Origin: Siphonodentalium dalli
Lineage: Eukaryota > Mollusca > Scaphopoda > Gadilida > Siphonodentaliidae
DNA: 64,000 bases
Direction of reading: 5' to 3'
Assembly: GCA_032622095.1 (NCBI GenBank)
Contig: CP136062.1
Location: 197,787,887 to 197,851,886 of the forward strand
Position numbers and translations under genes: made by a program. Positions 10,761 to 22,470 of the stretch are shown here, in pieces; within the stretch, counting starts at the first letter, position 1; each line of letters begins with the position of its first letter. The notes below the pieces were generated by a model, which was given only the letters and a program-made list of their open reading frames with translations, did no database searches and was not told where the DNA came from.

Positions 10761-11060
10761 CCCCTTTGACAAAACCCTGCTCCAACATCAGTTAAGACGA
10801 ACCAAAAATCACATAAACCCCACCAAATGTTATAGCTATCAAATCATCCATAACCCATATATAGCAATATGCTCTGGAAGGCACTACAGCAATCACCATA
10901 AAATCACAAAATCTTGCATGTAAATATGTTCAGCTGTCATCTTGTAAACATTTTGTATCTAAATCGATTGTATTGGGAGAGGGGCTTCATAAGTTGAAAA
11001 AACTTGTGCCCCGATCCCTTTTGTATTATATGCAAATAAAAAGTCAAGTCACGTGGGAGC
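10761..11060 (+). other. Possible LINE 3'-untranslated remnant
   Basis: The segment 10976-11045 (GGGAGAGGGGCTTCATAAG ... CTTGTGCCCCGATCCC ... ATGCAAATAAAAAG) resembles the 3' ends of CR1/Jockey-like LINEs from invertebrates, with an AATAAA close to its end. This is from memory of the family and unverified. No coding part was found upstream, so a relic 3' end is the most I can propose. Confidence 0.3.
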
Positions 11061-11106
11061 TAACTCCGATATTGTGTTCTTAAATTGTAATCGTCATGTG
11101 GCCACT

Positions 11107-12706
11107 TGGCGATTTGCGCTCCAAAATACACCTAATAATATTCGCTTTTAAATTTATCCCCGGTATCGAAATAGGTCGATAAATGCTTGAACTACCTTTC
11201 TACGAGCATTACACGTCCCATACAGACGCATTGAAGTCATAAAAAATACAACTTTGAACATGATGTTTTGGTCCCAAACAAAAACAGCCATTTGCACGAC
11301 ATGGAACAGAAAAGAGTTCCGTGTTATAGTTTATTCATGATATGGTAGAACAAACAGAACCATATCACCTTACTCAAAGTGCATGGTAAGAAGTTTGAAT
11401 TGTACGACTTTCTATAACAAACGGACTCGTAGTCGACAGTTCTGCGGAAAACGTTTTTGACCATTTGTATAAACAAACAGTTGTATAACATCTACACTTG
11501 GACGGACCAAAAACAGCTTCATTGATTCCCAATCCATTCTGATGATACAAGAGATGCCGGTTTCAATTTATTTTTGATACTGATATACTATTAGCTATTC
11601 GTAATTCTTATCAGTTGTATTTCATTATAAGAAAGCTGTCTATTAGCTCCGAATTAATATAATTCGGGCTTCGTGTTTTGCATTATTCTTTAAATGTGCC
11701 CACCATTCAATCAGAAGCGATTTGGAAGTTACCGGTATCACAACTTTTACTCTAAATGCGTTGACAGGTCTGATCAATTTCCGGCACCGCCGTCACTCTC
11801 CGTAATTGTAAGTGACGGAAACGTGCGAGTAAACACGCCGCACGAGATGTCCAATTACCGCACTTTCCTGTTCTTGCGTTTCACGCTTTCTTGATGACGC
11901 ACGCATAGTCCATGGGCAAAGACCACAAACATCGAAAACCGGTGTCAAATTAGGAACAAAGGTTGGTGTGTGTTCAATACAATACCTATATACTGATTGC
12001 TGAAAGTTGTCACATTCAGCCGACCTGTATCGGTATTTGTATCACGTATATAGCGCCCGTTACGACAGAGAGGGAGGTATTGTATTTTAAACGGACATAT
12101 ACTGCAAATTGTCACACCGATCAGCACCAATTACCGAACCGTGGCGGACTCGGCTGTATCCGACTAACCTCTTTAAAATACGCATCAATTGAGATATACG
12201 CACCCGTTCCCTCATTAAAATCAACATAGTTCGACCATTTTAGGGGAACTCCGCGAATTCGGGGACTTTCGCAAATATCTCCGCAAATAGGGGACCATGG
12301 CTCATTCGAACCTCCAATTTTTTTCTACGTAATTTGGAGCGACGGATATGATAGGTCGATAAATAAACGAACTATTGATATACCGACTTCATGTGCTCTG
12401 AAAAACACTTGCCGTTTTCAACTTTTCGCCAGGTCAGACAAACGCTCTTTATTGCTACCACATCAGAAATAGACTAACACGGAACGCTCTTTTCTGTGCC
12501 ATGCATGTCGTGCAAATGGCTGTTTTCTGTTTGGAACACACAAACACCGTATTCACAGTTGTATTTTTCATTACTTCAATGCGTCTTTTTGGGTTACACA
12601 ATGTCCTTAGAAAGGTAGTTAAGATATTTATCGACCTATTTCGATACCGGGGAAATTTAGAAGCGAATACTATTATGTGTATTTTGGAGCGCAAACCGCG
12701 TGTGGC
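11107..12706. mobile_element. 1.6-kb element with ~220-bp terminal inverted repeats
   Basis: Arm 11107-11335 (GATTTGCGCTCCAAAATACA ... TATCGAAATAGGTCGATAAA ... GCCATTTGCACGACATGGA) is matched in reverse complement by 12475-12706. The interior has no long frame. A sub-segment at 11360-11620 (CAGAACCATATCACCTTAC, AAGAAGTTTGAA, AGCTATTCGTAATTCTTATC) recurs at 24078-24230, so part of the element is dispersed. No clean target duplication was identified. Confidence 0.65.
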
Positions 12707-13119
12707 TTTAAGAAATCGACATAATGAGCCTTTGTCCCTAATTTGATACCGATTTTACGTCCGGCCCACGGACAGGCAACTCCAGCGACGTGCGCCATGG
12801 GAATGCCCAATGATCTTACATTAATTTGTTCAACAATTCAGCGTCAGACGTACAGGAGTCGCGGGTGAAACGACGCCGCCCACATGAGCCTTCAGGCTAA
12901 TTCCATCTCAGTCATCTCATAATACGACAGAGCGACGCATCTGTGTACAAATATGCATGGTAACGAGGAGCATGAATACATGTATTTCTGTAATTGAAAA
13001 CACATTACAGCCGCTATAGACAATATTTCATAATATCAATCAAGAAACACATTTACATAATAACATAGTTTTTTACTTCCAGCACAAAAATGCCCGCCGC
13101 TAAGCCTGTTCAATCTCCA
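12707..13119. other. Downstream flank of the receptor gene
   Basis: No repeat or gene is seen. On the minus strand this would contain the 3'-untranslated region of the receptor, but no canonical AATAAA was found within ~150 nt of its stop. Confidence 0.4.
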
Positions 13120-14415
13120 TTATTCTGGTAACATGAGGGTATAATCAGAATTAGCCTTAGATGTGTGCTGCGACCCATTGCATTTGGGATATGTTATTCG
13201 ATCGTTTTCTTGCTGCGGCACAACGCAGGATTCGGGGCGGCCATTATTTATTTCTAGAAGCGAAATTCCTTCTCCGGGGCCACCAATGCATGTAAATCTC
13301 TGATCACTGCTGTTGAGTGAACTGTTATATGTTGTTGACGTATAAAGTGTTTTGCGCGCATTTGCAGTATCATCTCTCCCATACACCCGTCGTTTCCTGC
13401 ACCACGTATAGCAACAACCGAAGGCTGTTCTATAGCCCACTTGAATATCGCTAAGTCTCAGTGCATATATGATTGGGTCCAACAAACAATTAAGTAACGT
13501 CAAAGCATATAAATACCGCGCCATTGTAGTCAGAGTTAACGCGTTCGTCGCCAACCAAACAGGATCCGTTAACGCCTTAACTACCAGAACAAATTCACAT
13601 ATTATCTTAGGCAAATAACAGATTGCGAAGGCGGTGATTATGATCAACGTCGTGACGGAGGCTTTCATTGTATTGTTCAGATTTCGGTTCATCGCTGGAG
13701 CCTCTCGGTTGAGTCTCCGGACGACACAATATACCCTTAGGTAAATGTATGAGATCAATGTAACACACACTGGTACGAGGCCGTACACTATATAGTCACT
13801 GTGAAATTTCGATGAGAACGTCAGATGTTCACAATAATTTAGGAATGGGTCTTCAGTGTAGCCTATTCCGCTAAGAAAGTTTGAAAATCCTCCCAAAATG
13901 GAGAGAAACCACATGCAACAAATGAGAATGACACCATTCCGTTTTCTCATTGCTTTCTGATACATGAAAGGCCAATTTATTGCGATATGGTGGTCGATTG
14001 CCATGGCAGCGAGATTCAGAAGAGATATCAGATGCGACATCACGTTGAACGCGTGAACAACTGAGAATAGACATGCCGCAAGCAGACGGTCGTTTGGTTC
14101 CGGTGAAGACGCGATATTGAAGATTTTGTTCATTTCGTGCAACAGGACACTAAGGCAAGTGCACGTGTCTGACACGGCCAAGCTTATTATGAGCTTCTTG
14201 TGTGTGGTCACTCCTCCGTGACAGTACTGGGTAGCTATGATGAGAGAAATATTCGTCAGAGCAGCAACAAATATTAGGATGAGCGTCAGTATCGGTGTAG
14301 GGTGCCATAGATACTCCCGCGCACGATCGCCGATATCAAGCGGAGGTTGGAAATAAGAATCATCAGTGCTGTTCCAAGTAGGAAACTGAGTGGATGTGTT
14401 TAAACTTGCCATCAT
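13120..14415 (-). CDS. Intronless class A (rhodopsin-like) G-protein-coupled receptor, DHH in place of DRY
   Basis: The 431-residue frame is complete. An in-frame TGA lies 18 nt before the paired ATG-ATG, which fixes the start region. Seven membrane segments are visible, roughly 42-63, 75-95, 112-140, 162-183, 208-230, 254-278 and 300-320. Family landmarks are Asn55 (TM1), LAVSD with Asp83 (TM2), Cys115 and Cys195 for the extracellular disulfide, Trp169 (TM4), Pro215 (TM5), FAICYLP with Pro269 (TM6) and DPIIY at 313-317 (TM7). N-terminal NTS (6-8) and NST (15-17) are glycosylation sequons. Cysteines 334, 335 and 339 could be palmitoylated. The motif after TM3 is Asp-His-His (141-143), so the otherwise near-invariant Arg3.50 is absent. 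Overall style (no Pro in TM2, short loops) recalls MECA-type or orphan invertebrate receptors. The ligand is unknown. It would act at the plasma membrane. Confidence 0.9.
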   Translation of the reverse strand: MMASLNTSTQFPTWNSTDDSYFQPPLDIGDRAREYLWHPTPILTLILIFVAALTNISLIIATQYCHGGVTTHKKLIISLAVSDTCTCLSVLLHEMNKIFNIASSPEPNDRLLAACLFSVVHAFNVMSHLISLLNLAAMAIDHHIAINWPFMYQKAMRKRNGVILICCMWFLSILGGFSNFLSGIGYTEDPFLNYCEHLTFSSKFHSDYIVYGLVPVCVTLISYIYLRVYCVVRRLNREAPAMNRNLNNTMKASVTTLIIITAFAICYLPKIICEFVLVVKALTDPVWLATNALTLTTMARYLYALTLLNCLLDPIIYALRLSDIQVGYRTAFGCCYTWCRKRRVYGRDDTANARKTLYTSTTYNSSLNSSDQRFTCIGGPGEGISLLEINNGRPESCVVPQQENDRITYPKCNGSQHTSKANSDYTLMLPE

Positions 14416-15911
14416 CGAATGGAAATCACGTCATCAACACAAACTCCAACTAAAATCACTCAAAATATTCTAAAGTTGTGGTCTCAATTTGTGTCTGTTC
14501 AGTCAAGTTGTTCATGTGAGACGTGAAATAACATGAAACATAACGCAGGCGACACTACCACGTGACTGATAAAGTTTATATCATATTTGATCAGATCCAA
14601 CAGTTTCCATAATCTGCCTACACTAACATGTAAACATCAATATTCAGCATTATCCTTTCATAATCTCGCCGTAGAATGGAATTATATATATACCGACACA
14701 CACGTTATTCCTGTGAAATATGGTATGGAAATGATCACTGCAAACACTATTCCAATGCGAAATGCAGATAGAAGTCTTAGGATGCAATTCCACAAAAACA
14801 CGTAGCTTCGGTTATCGGTATGATGATGCACCTGTGGAATGTACTTTCACAGAAAATTGAAGGCGTTAAAACAAAGACATCCGATTATTCCAGAATTGCA
14901 ACATATCGTTACTGTGTGGTCTCCAAAGCGCAATTATTTGCAGTTAGTCTTGGAAAATGCATTTATGACCCTCCATAAACGTTATCTTTAAACGAAAACG
15001 CGCCACGCACAACTAATGCCACCATGTGTAATAGCAATATCCCACCTAATGCCACCATGTGTAATAGCAATATCCCACCTATTTCTGCCCGTAATATTTC
15101 CAAAATAATACACGGTGTGTGGAATATTAATCTTATCTCGTCTTGTACTATCCGGTTCTTGTTAGGTAAAGATAATCAAGGTCTTAATCGTTGTTTTATG
15201 TCGATCACACACACTCGCTGATCCAATAAGACAATGGTGACAGCGGTGGTTAGTAACTAGTTCCCAAGCACCATAGCACCACAGATGAAGTAAAATAGAT
15301 CTCCTTGTGAGAATACGAGGCGAATCACTGTATAATAAATCGAGTATCTCCAAAATTCAGATGTTTAAATTGGCTTTGGTGTAATGCAGATTCGTCGCGT
15401 CAGCAACGACAGGGCACATAGTAAATCATCGGCCATACATAGAGATACCATATGGTGCTTAAACGATTTCCCGAAGGCGTCTAAAAAGTCGCATCAAGTC
15501 ATCTCGAGCATCGACAACAGACAGGAAGCGATGAACTGTAAACCACGTCTGGAGGAATTCGCCGATATACAGTGAAGTATATTAATCCCAAACACGGACA
15601 AGAATTAAACATATCGGTATCTCCAAATACAATGCGTCATGCACGAGCCACAGTAGTCACTCTGAATGATAGTGGTAATATATAACAGCTCTCCACCTGA
15701 ACGCTCGATACATAGTCGGTCAGCTGACCTGTTGAATTAATGCACACGACTTTCGACAGAGCCCGCGACGTTGCATTTTAAAACGGTTTAAGCAGCATAC
15801 CCAAGTTTACGCGAGGAGGGTGGTTTTGACACCACAAATATATCCGTTGTACTTTAGAAATCTTATCCAACATGTTCTGGCTCATCTTAGAGGTTTATCG
15901 TATAAACCGTT
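14416..15911. other. Upstream flank of the receptor gene
   Basis: No second gene is seen. A 33-bp direct duplication (AATGCCACCATGTGTAATAG ...) lies at about 15017-15082. The receptor promoter and any 5'-untranslated exon would be here, but no motif is distinctive enough to call. Confidence 0.35.
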
Positions 15912-16170
15912 TTAACCCTTTACCCAACAAACCGGCCAAAAACGCCCAAATAAAGCTTCAACAGCCTAAAATATCTTCGGTCTGTCTCAATAGAACCATA
16001 CAAATATGGATATCATTGGAACCGGTTCATTGACCACATTGTGGTAGTTACAGTTATGCCATGTGCCAATGCATTCTCTTATATATGCGAGGCGACCTAT
16101 AAAAGCCAATGCATTCTCTTATATAAGAGAATGCATTGGCACAGGGTCCTTCTGTTGGGTAAAGGGTTAA
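15912..16170 (-). mobile_element. piggyBac-type MITE, short copy (PB2a)
   Basis: TTAA (15912-15915 and 16167-16170) flanks CCCTTTACCCAACA ... TGTTGGGTAAAGGG. The subterminal AACCGGCCAAAAACG is on the left, so the copy is reversed relative to 5310-5709. The centre is collapsed: the first hairpin is incomplete and the second is shortened. Confidence 0.8.
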
Positions 16171-16629
16171 AGAATGTAAGAAAAAATGGTAAAAGTGTTA
16201 AAAAAGAATTTGTTTAGGCCAATGCATTCTCTTATATATGCGAGGCGACCTATGGTCGACTCGCATACATAAGAGAATGCATTGGCACAGGTCATAACTG
16301 TAACCATCACAATGTGGTCAATGAACCGGTTCCAATGATATCCATATTCGTATGGTGTTATTGAGACAGACCGAAGATATTTTAGGCTGTTGAAGCTTTA
16401 TTTGGGCGTTTTTGGCTGGTTTGTTGGGTAAAGGGTTAACAATTTTATAATTTTTTCTTACATTTTTTAACAATTTTTATAATATTTTTCTGCATTCTTT
16501 GACAATTTTATCATTTTTAATATGTGTTAAGCCAATGCATTCTCTTATATATGCGAGGCGACCTATGGTCGACTCGCATATATAAGAGAATGCATTGGCA
16601 CAGGGCCGTTCTGTTGGGTAAAGGGTTAA
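16171..16629. mobile_element. piggyBac-type MITE with its two halves in opposed orientation (PB2b)
   Basis: 16171-16435 is the right half of the element in forward orientation, ending TGTTGGGTAAAGGG-TTAA (16436-16439). 16440-16625 is the left half in reverse, also ending TGTTGGGTAAAGGG-TTAA (16626-16629). In the intact relative at 60080 the two halves join at an internal TTAA (AAAATTG-TTAA-AGAATG). Here that internal TTAA became the inversion point, so one half has flipped between two TTAA sites. The 16171 side directly abuts PB2a through a shared TTAA. Confidence 0.75.
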
Positions 16630-17099
16630 CGGCTTGGACAAATCGGTCCTATCATCTTACTACCTCCATCCGTCGAAAGCACCAAGCTGTGAAAGTAACT
16701 GCATGCCAGTCTAGTTATGGGTAATTAGAGTCCATTGTGGCGCATCATAATACATTTAGAAAGTGACTCGCTCTCCCAACAAAGACGGCTTGAATCTAAA
16801 ATAGAATACGCGTTATATTACACGCGCCATCCATCGTAGTTGTAGGTCATCCCTGTATTGCGCGTTTATCATTCAAGCTATTGGTTATTATCAAATGTCT
16901 GACCTTGGCGATAAGTACCACGGAGCATTCGCTTTCACAATACCAAACAAACATATTTGCTTACCCGAAACTCCACCCACCCATCCATTCAAGGATAACT
17001 CAATGGGTGAAGGGTACGGTCACACGGTGACAACTTTTCCTGCCGATTTTTCAGTTCCGGAGCCATTTTAATCCTTCCATGACTGGAGCTTTCTGAAAT
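16630..17099. other. Intergenic DNA, nothing recognised
   Basis: No gene, repeat or RNA was identified. Confidence 0.35.
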
Positions 17100-17290
17100 T
17101 TTTCGAAAACCCTGTACCAATGCTTTTTCCTATATATGCGATATTTAACTGGACTGTGAAAACCAATGCATTCTCTTATATACGCGAAACTCCCTATGGC
17201 AGACTCGCTGCTATATATAAGGGAATGCACGGGCCCAGGATCTTTATTGCTGCATCAGCGCAGCTCCATTTACGAAAGGGTTAAACCATC
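17100..17290. mobile_element. Degenerate relative of the piggyBac-type MITE
   Basis: CCCTGTACCAATGC, AACCAATGCATTCTCTTATA, GCAGACTCGCTGCTATATAT and ACGAAAGGGTTAA match the MITE family's hairpin and end in order but are heavily decayed. This appears to be an old copy. Confidence 0.55.
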
Positions 17291-18881
17291 GTTTCAAACG
17301 TTCGGTCAGCTGCTTTCTGGAACTCATGCAGTGGATGAGCCAGATATTGTTTGCAGCAGTTACTGTACTTACCAAGTGAAAGGGATTATTTTACGAACAT
17401 CTATTAAATGGTTGTGGTTTGTTTGTTGTTCAAAATCGGGGCATAATCAATACATATTTTCCTTTTAAACTTCAGTTATAAATATGACTTTTTAATGATT
17501 ACTGATTATTGATTATTGATTTTTAATGATTACTGATTATTGAATGTGCATTGTGAATTTCCTCAGCTCATGTATTATTTATATTTTAATATGTTTAAAC
17601 AATTTAAAATCAAAACCGCTTTGGGTTAGAGACTTGACTGGTGACGTAGGTTCCTGGTCCTGAGTTGGTTAGAAGGAACTAAATGTTTTCCATATATTGC
17701 ATTGTTATCGTTTGACTTCGCCCCCACTAAATCATCGAGTTCCGAAGTACACGATGTATGCGCTCGTGAAGACCAACCCTTTTCGGCATCTGTTCGCACA
17801 GAGTAACTTTCGAGCCATGCATTTTTCAAAAATCAACATACGTTTTCCACACTACCCCATGCACTTTTTGCACAGAATTTCAGTCTGACGAAGGCAATAC
17901 ACACCCACAATCTCCGCCGTTGTTTGGAGACGGACGCTTTTCTGACTAGGAAACGACCACGTTTTTACATGCTATGGATATTATATTTCTTGAATTTGTA
18001 AATTTATTTGTCATTTTATATAAGCCAATCGCGCGCCATTTTTTTTAACTCGTGTTCGAGATACCATGTAAAAACGAAAGGGACGTAATTCTACTTATTT
18101 AGTTCCTTCTAACCAGTTAGACGTACATGCATGTAGTGGACTATATGCACCAGGATACGAAGAACAGACTACATATAAAATGAACATGGCCCACCGTATA
18201 CAGCGAATATGTGATACCCTATTTTTAAATTCTCATTTGTGTGACCTTCTGAATTTCACCTTACTCTTAACTAATTGGACTGGCTATTTCCAAAAGATCT
18301 TGATTACCATACATGATGTACAACAGAATATTCTTCCATAAACAATGCTACATCTTCAAACTGCAGTCGATTCATTGAAAAGCTACATCACTCAGCTGGT
18401 GCAATCATGGACCAAATGCCATCGGCCACAACAGCCTGTGGTTATCACCCTGAACAGTTCGCCCTTCTAGACAGCCATGTGTCATGCACGGCGGCGTCCG
18501 TGAATTGTCAAAATTGAACTAGTATGATATTGTGATATTTCTCACTATTTGTATATCGTATTTTCAGTGGGAAAATTATTTCACTGACAAACTTATCCGC
18601 TATAAACCAGACTTTCCCCAATACATGTCGAAGTATAATCCCGTGTACAATGGGCAGATCATTAATAACAAACACATTGTCAAATATATCCGCATGGTTT
18701 AATATTGCGGCATTAATTACAGTCCTATTCAATTCTACCGTGTATATAGTTATGCTAATCTAGCATTGTTTGTAACTTGGAAACTTTCACAAACACACAT
18801 GGATAAAAAGCTACGGTAATTTTCGATAGGGACGGGGTATCCATTTAGATACTGGTATACGATTGTTATGCTAGATGTATG

Positions 18882-18915
<34 letters not shown>
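17291..18915. other. Intergenic DNA, nothing coding
   Basis: A small repeated block (GATTACTGATTATTGATT) lies at 17490-17545. (TA)n at 18885-18915 marks the insertion point of the next Helitron array. No gene is seen. Confidence 0.35.
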
Positions 18916-18919
<4 letters not shown>

Positions 18920-19331
18920 ATATATATTTTGAAGACCTCTGTCTGTTTGTCTGTCTGTTTGTCTGTTTGTTTGTTTGTCATTTATATATTTGGTATGTGA
19001 ATGTATCTTGCCCCGGATACGAATTTTATCGGGTCGCCGAGCCCGTGCGACGCCAGCTTCGCGCATGCGCATACGATATCTCGGAAACGGTGGAGCTATC
19101 GACTTGAAATTTGGTATGTGAATGTATCTTGCCCCGGATACGAATTTTATCGGATCGCCGAGCCCGTGCGACGCCAGCTTCGCGCATGCGCAGACCAGAT
19201 CTCGGAAACGGGTAGAGCTATGGACTTGATATTTGGTTTTCGAATATCCCGGACAACGTCGGGCTGGGTAGAGCTATCGACTTGAAATTTGGTTTTTGAA
19301 TAGCCCGGACAACGTCGGGCTCATCGGCTAG
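18916..19331 (+). mobile_element. Non-autonomous Helitron H2 (array B, copy 1)
   Basis: TCTCATATATATTTTGAAG after an A inside (TA)n starts the element. CTAG at 19328-19331, preceded by AGCCCGGACAACGTCGGGCT, ends it. About two 122-bp units are present. The terminal hairpin segment is partly duplicated (19240-19265 and 19303-19322), as at 9740-9805 and 41215-41295. Confidence 0.85.
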
Positions 19332-19353
19332 TCTCATATATATTTTGAAGACC

Positions 19354-19390
<37 letters not shown>

Positions 19391-19735
19391 TTGTCTGTCT
19401 GTTTGTCATTAATACAAATCTACGATTCTCGACCGATCGGGACGAAACTTGGTACGTGTGTGTAGTTTGACCAGGCGGTGGTCGTTGTCGTATTGGCGAG
19501 CCCGTGCGACACCCGTGCAGCGCATGCGCAGACGAGATCTCGGAAACGGGTGGAGCTATCGACTTGAAATTTGGTATGTGAATGTATCTTGCCCCGAATA
19601 CGAATTTTATCGGGTCGCCGAGCCCGTGCGACGCAAGCTTCGCGCATGCGCAGACCAGATCTCGGAAACGGGTGGAGCTATCGTCTTGAAATTTGGTTCT
19701 TGAATAGCCCGGACAACGTCGGGCTCATCGGCTAG
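19332..19735 (+). mobile_element. Non-autonomous Helitron H2 (array B, copy 2)
   Basis: It follows the previous CTAG without a spacer (CTAG|TCTCATAT). It carries a long (CTGT/TTGT) run and about two minisatellite units, and ends CTAG at 19732-19735. Confidence 0.85.
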
Positions 19736-20434
19736 TCTATTATATATTTTGGATGATCTGTCTGTGTGTCTGTCTGTGTGTTCGCGATGGACTCGAAAAC
19801 GGCCGAGCCGATTTCGATGAAACTTGGTATGTGGGGGTATTTTCGGCCGTGCGGCGTCACCTTGACCTTGAAATCTGGTAATTTCAAGGTCAAACGCCCG
19901 AATATCAAGGGATTTTGATGAAACTTGGTATGTGGTGCCACTTTCGGCCGGGGAGTGGCATAGGCCTATTAATTTGCCGTGCGATGTGACCTTGACCTTT
20001 ACATCAGGTCATTTCAAGGTCAAACGCCCGAATTTCACGGGATTTCGATGAAACTTGGTATGTGGGGGTACTTTCCTATGGGGAGTCTCATAAGCATATT
20101 CATTTGCCCGTGTGACGTGACCTTGACCTTGAAATCAGGTCAATTCAAGGTAAAATCGCCAATTTTGATGGGATTTTGACGAAATTTTATACATAGGGTT
20201 ACTTTTGTCCACTGAGTGTTTTGGATGGGACAAATCGTGACCCCGACCTGACCTTGGCCTTCAAAATGATCAATTCAATGTCAAATCGGGTAAAAACGGA
20301 TGGATTTCGACGGGCACGTTTGTCGGGTACTTTTGTCCGGGCAGTGTTTCGGACTGGTCAAATCGTGACCCCACTTGACCTTAAAAATGGACAATTCAAG
20401 GTCAAAGCCCGGACGAAGTCGGGTCACCTTCTAG
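19736..20434 (+). mobile_element. Non-autonomous Helitron H1 (array B, copy 3)
   Basis: TCTATTATATATTTTGG directly follows the H2 CTAG. Modules with GTGACCTTGACCTTGAAATC and TTCAAGGTCAAA are present. It ends CTAG (20431-20434) followed by TATATA, and the hairpin CCCGGACGAAGTCGGG precedes the end. Confidence 0.85.
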
Positions 20435-20462
20435 TATATATATATATATATATATATATAGC

Positions 20463-20498
<36 letters not shown>

Positions 20499-20499
20499 G

Positions 20500-20545
<46 letters not shown>
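20435..20545. repeat. (TA)n microsatellite
   Basis: About 110 bp of TA repeats with two AGCT interruptions, forming the right flank of Helitron array B. Confidence 0.95.
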
Positions 20546-20546
<1 letters not shown>

Positions 20547-21068
20547 CTGCTGTTAAATCTGTTGATCCATGTACAAATTAAAATGACTAATTCCCCGACT
20601 CTGATCTGTCTTCTTGAAATCTACAACCCGGAAATCAGCTCTATTACACTAGTATATTTGGTGAGGCAAATTATGTACGACTTTATGTTGTCATAAAAAT
20701 CTACCTGATTGCCTGGTTTCCGCCGTCCACTCTGTTTGATTCAAAAACAATATTATATAGGGCCGTCGCGACCAAACAATATTATTCCGATTTAGTTTTT
20801 CTAACTTATCCATCAAACCCAAAATATTATAAGATATCTACTCTTAAGTTCACAATTTATACCATTTTCAATTAAAATATCGATATAGTATATTTAACAT
20901 TAACACCAACCAGCAAACCTGAAACTACATACGCCATCATATTTTCTTATTGTATTATTTATTCAAGGGCAGCAGGAAGACGGCCAGTAGGTCATGCTGC
21001 TCCTGTACAATACTATTATATCAATGCTTTGTTATTAATTCTTATTTATTGTACAAATAAACATCTAC
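20546..21068. other. Intergenic DNA
   Basis: No gene or repeat was recognised. Confidence 0.35.
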
Positions 21069-21577
21069 ATCGGTTGGGATGATGTTTTGGCCCAGTCCCG
21101 CCTCGTCGCTCTTCTGTAACGGACTTTTCAAAAGATGTACTATATGTATACGTGTGGCCGAGGCATTCACATACATCCCTGAAGACGTCTAGTCAACTGA
21201 TGTGTCCACGATTAATCTGTCTTCAAATTAATATAGCAATTATCGTGATAGAAAAATGTATAGTGATGATATGATCATTTAATGTATTGTTTGCATGCAT
21301 TTTCTGATAGCGCGATACTCGAAATTCTCCGAAAAACAAGGCTTTGTTTACTTATAAGTATTGTTGCTTTGATAGTTTACCGACTCTCGTATATGTGCAA
21401 GTTTACTATCATCATGATTGAGAAAGGCTGCCCTCTATGTTCATATACACAAAGTTTCCATTTGACCTAATCCGAAGACAAAGCAAGATAACTCCCGCCC
21501 ACTATTCTGGGCGTAAAGTCCGTTATAGAAGAGTAACGGGATGGGACTCGGTCCAAAACAGCATCATCCCAACCGAT
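21069..21577. mobile_element. MITE-like element with ~65-bp inverted ends
   Basis: ATCGGTTGGGATGATGTTTT, CCCAGTCCCG and CTGTAACGGACTT at 21069-21135 are mirrored by AAGTCCGTTATAGAAGAG, CGGGATGGGACT and CATCATCCCAACCGAT at 21505-21577. The interior is non-coding. Confidence 0.6.
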
Positions 21578-22044
21578 ATTCCAAGCTGTTGTAAATTATC
21601 TCGCTTCAGTTCAGAAGAGATGTCTATTTTAATATGAATTAAAGTCAGTGAATTCAAATCTATTAAATTGCCCGCTGTGATGAATTGAGATTTACATGTA
21701 TGCATGCGAGTGTGTGACAAATTAATCACCGCATCGCCATATTAAGTCGTCGTTAGTTCTGTATGTGCTTATGGCTTTGGTCTCCGGAATATGCGGGTCT
21801 CGGGATATCAGCTGAAGATGATGAGGTTTAGTGTACACAATATTTTATTTCTCGAGCAGGCACATAAATATATTTATCACATAATTAATCCACAAAACCA
21901 GTTTCATAATTATTGGTAAGGCACACGTGTAATATTAGCGCGTGCGATGACGTCACGCCATTATTCAAATGACTTGCGACTCCTGAAGTTTATGATTCTT
22001 GTTTTCGATGAATGCTTCGCGTTTATTTGATCATGTGATAAAAG
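21578..22044. other. Intergenic DNA
   Basis: No gene or repeat was recognised. Confidence 0.35.
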
Positions 22045-22190
22045 GTATCTCAAACTCGTTCTATTTTATACGTAATTTACCAACCTCGTCCACTAAATTC
22101 TATTTGAGTTTCGGTAAATCTCGGCTCAAATCGAATTTAGTGAACTCGGTTGATAAATTCCGTATAAAATAGAAACTCGTGTGAGATCCC
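22045..22190. repeat. ~145-bp foldback
   Basis: GGTATCTCAAACTCGT..TCTATTTTATACG..ACTAAATTC pairs with GAATTTAGT..CGTATAAAATAGAAACTCGTGTGAGATCC. The arms are about 55 bp with a short loop. Confidence 0.65.
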
Positions 22191-22470
22191 CTATTCATAA
22201 CGTACGCAATAAGACATAATAGATAAAGGAATCTGGCAGTAAGCCTAGGCTTTTTCGTGGCCATAAAATTGCCGCGATATCAAAATTACTTCCTGGTTTG
22301 TTTTGGTCTCGAATAATAAATTGTTCGCCCCATGCACAAACACCCGCGAGCATACCCGTGGCTGATCGCTGCGTGTCCGACACCCCCCACCCCCTCCACA
22401 CATACACACACAACATCATTTTGCTATGTGAATGTGAGAGTACGCTTAGTTGATTTCACTACTCTGTAGA

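Noticed and set aside
10396-10795. Tyr/Ile-, Val/Cys- and Thr/His-repeat proteins
   Set aside because: Pure microsatellite translation on both strands.
16524-16724. Repeated small frames (CILLYMRGDLWSTRIYKRMHW) at 16524, 43229, 43198 and 59984
   Set aside because: Translation of the palindromic hairpins of the piggyBac-type MITE; present in both strands by symmetry.
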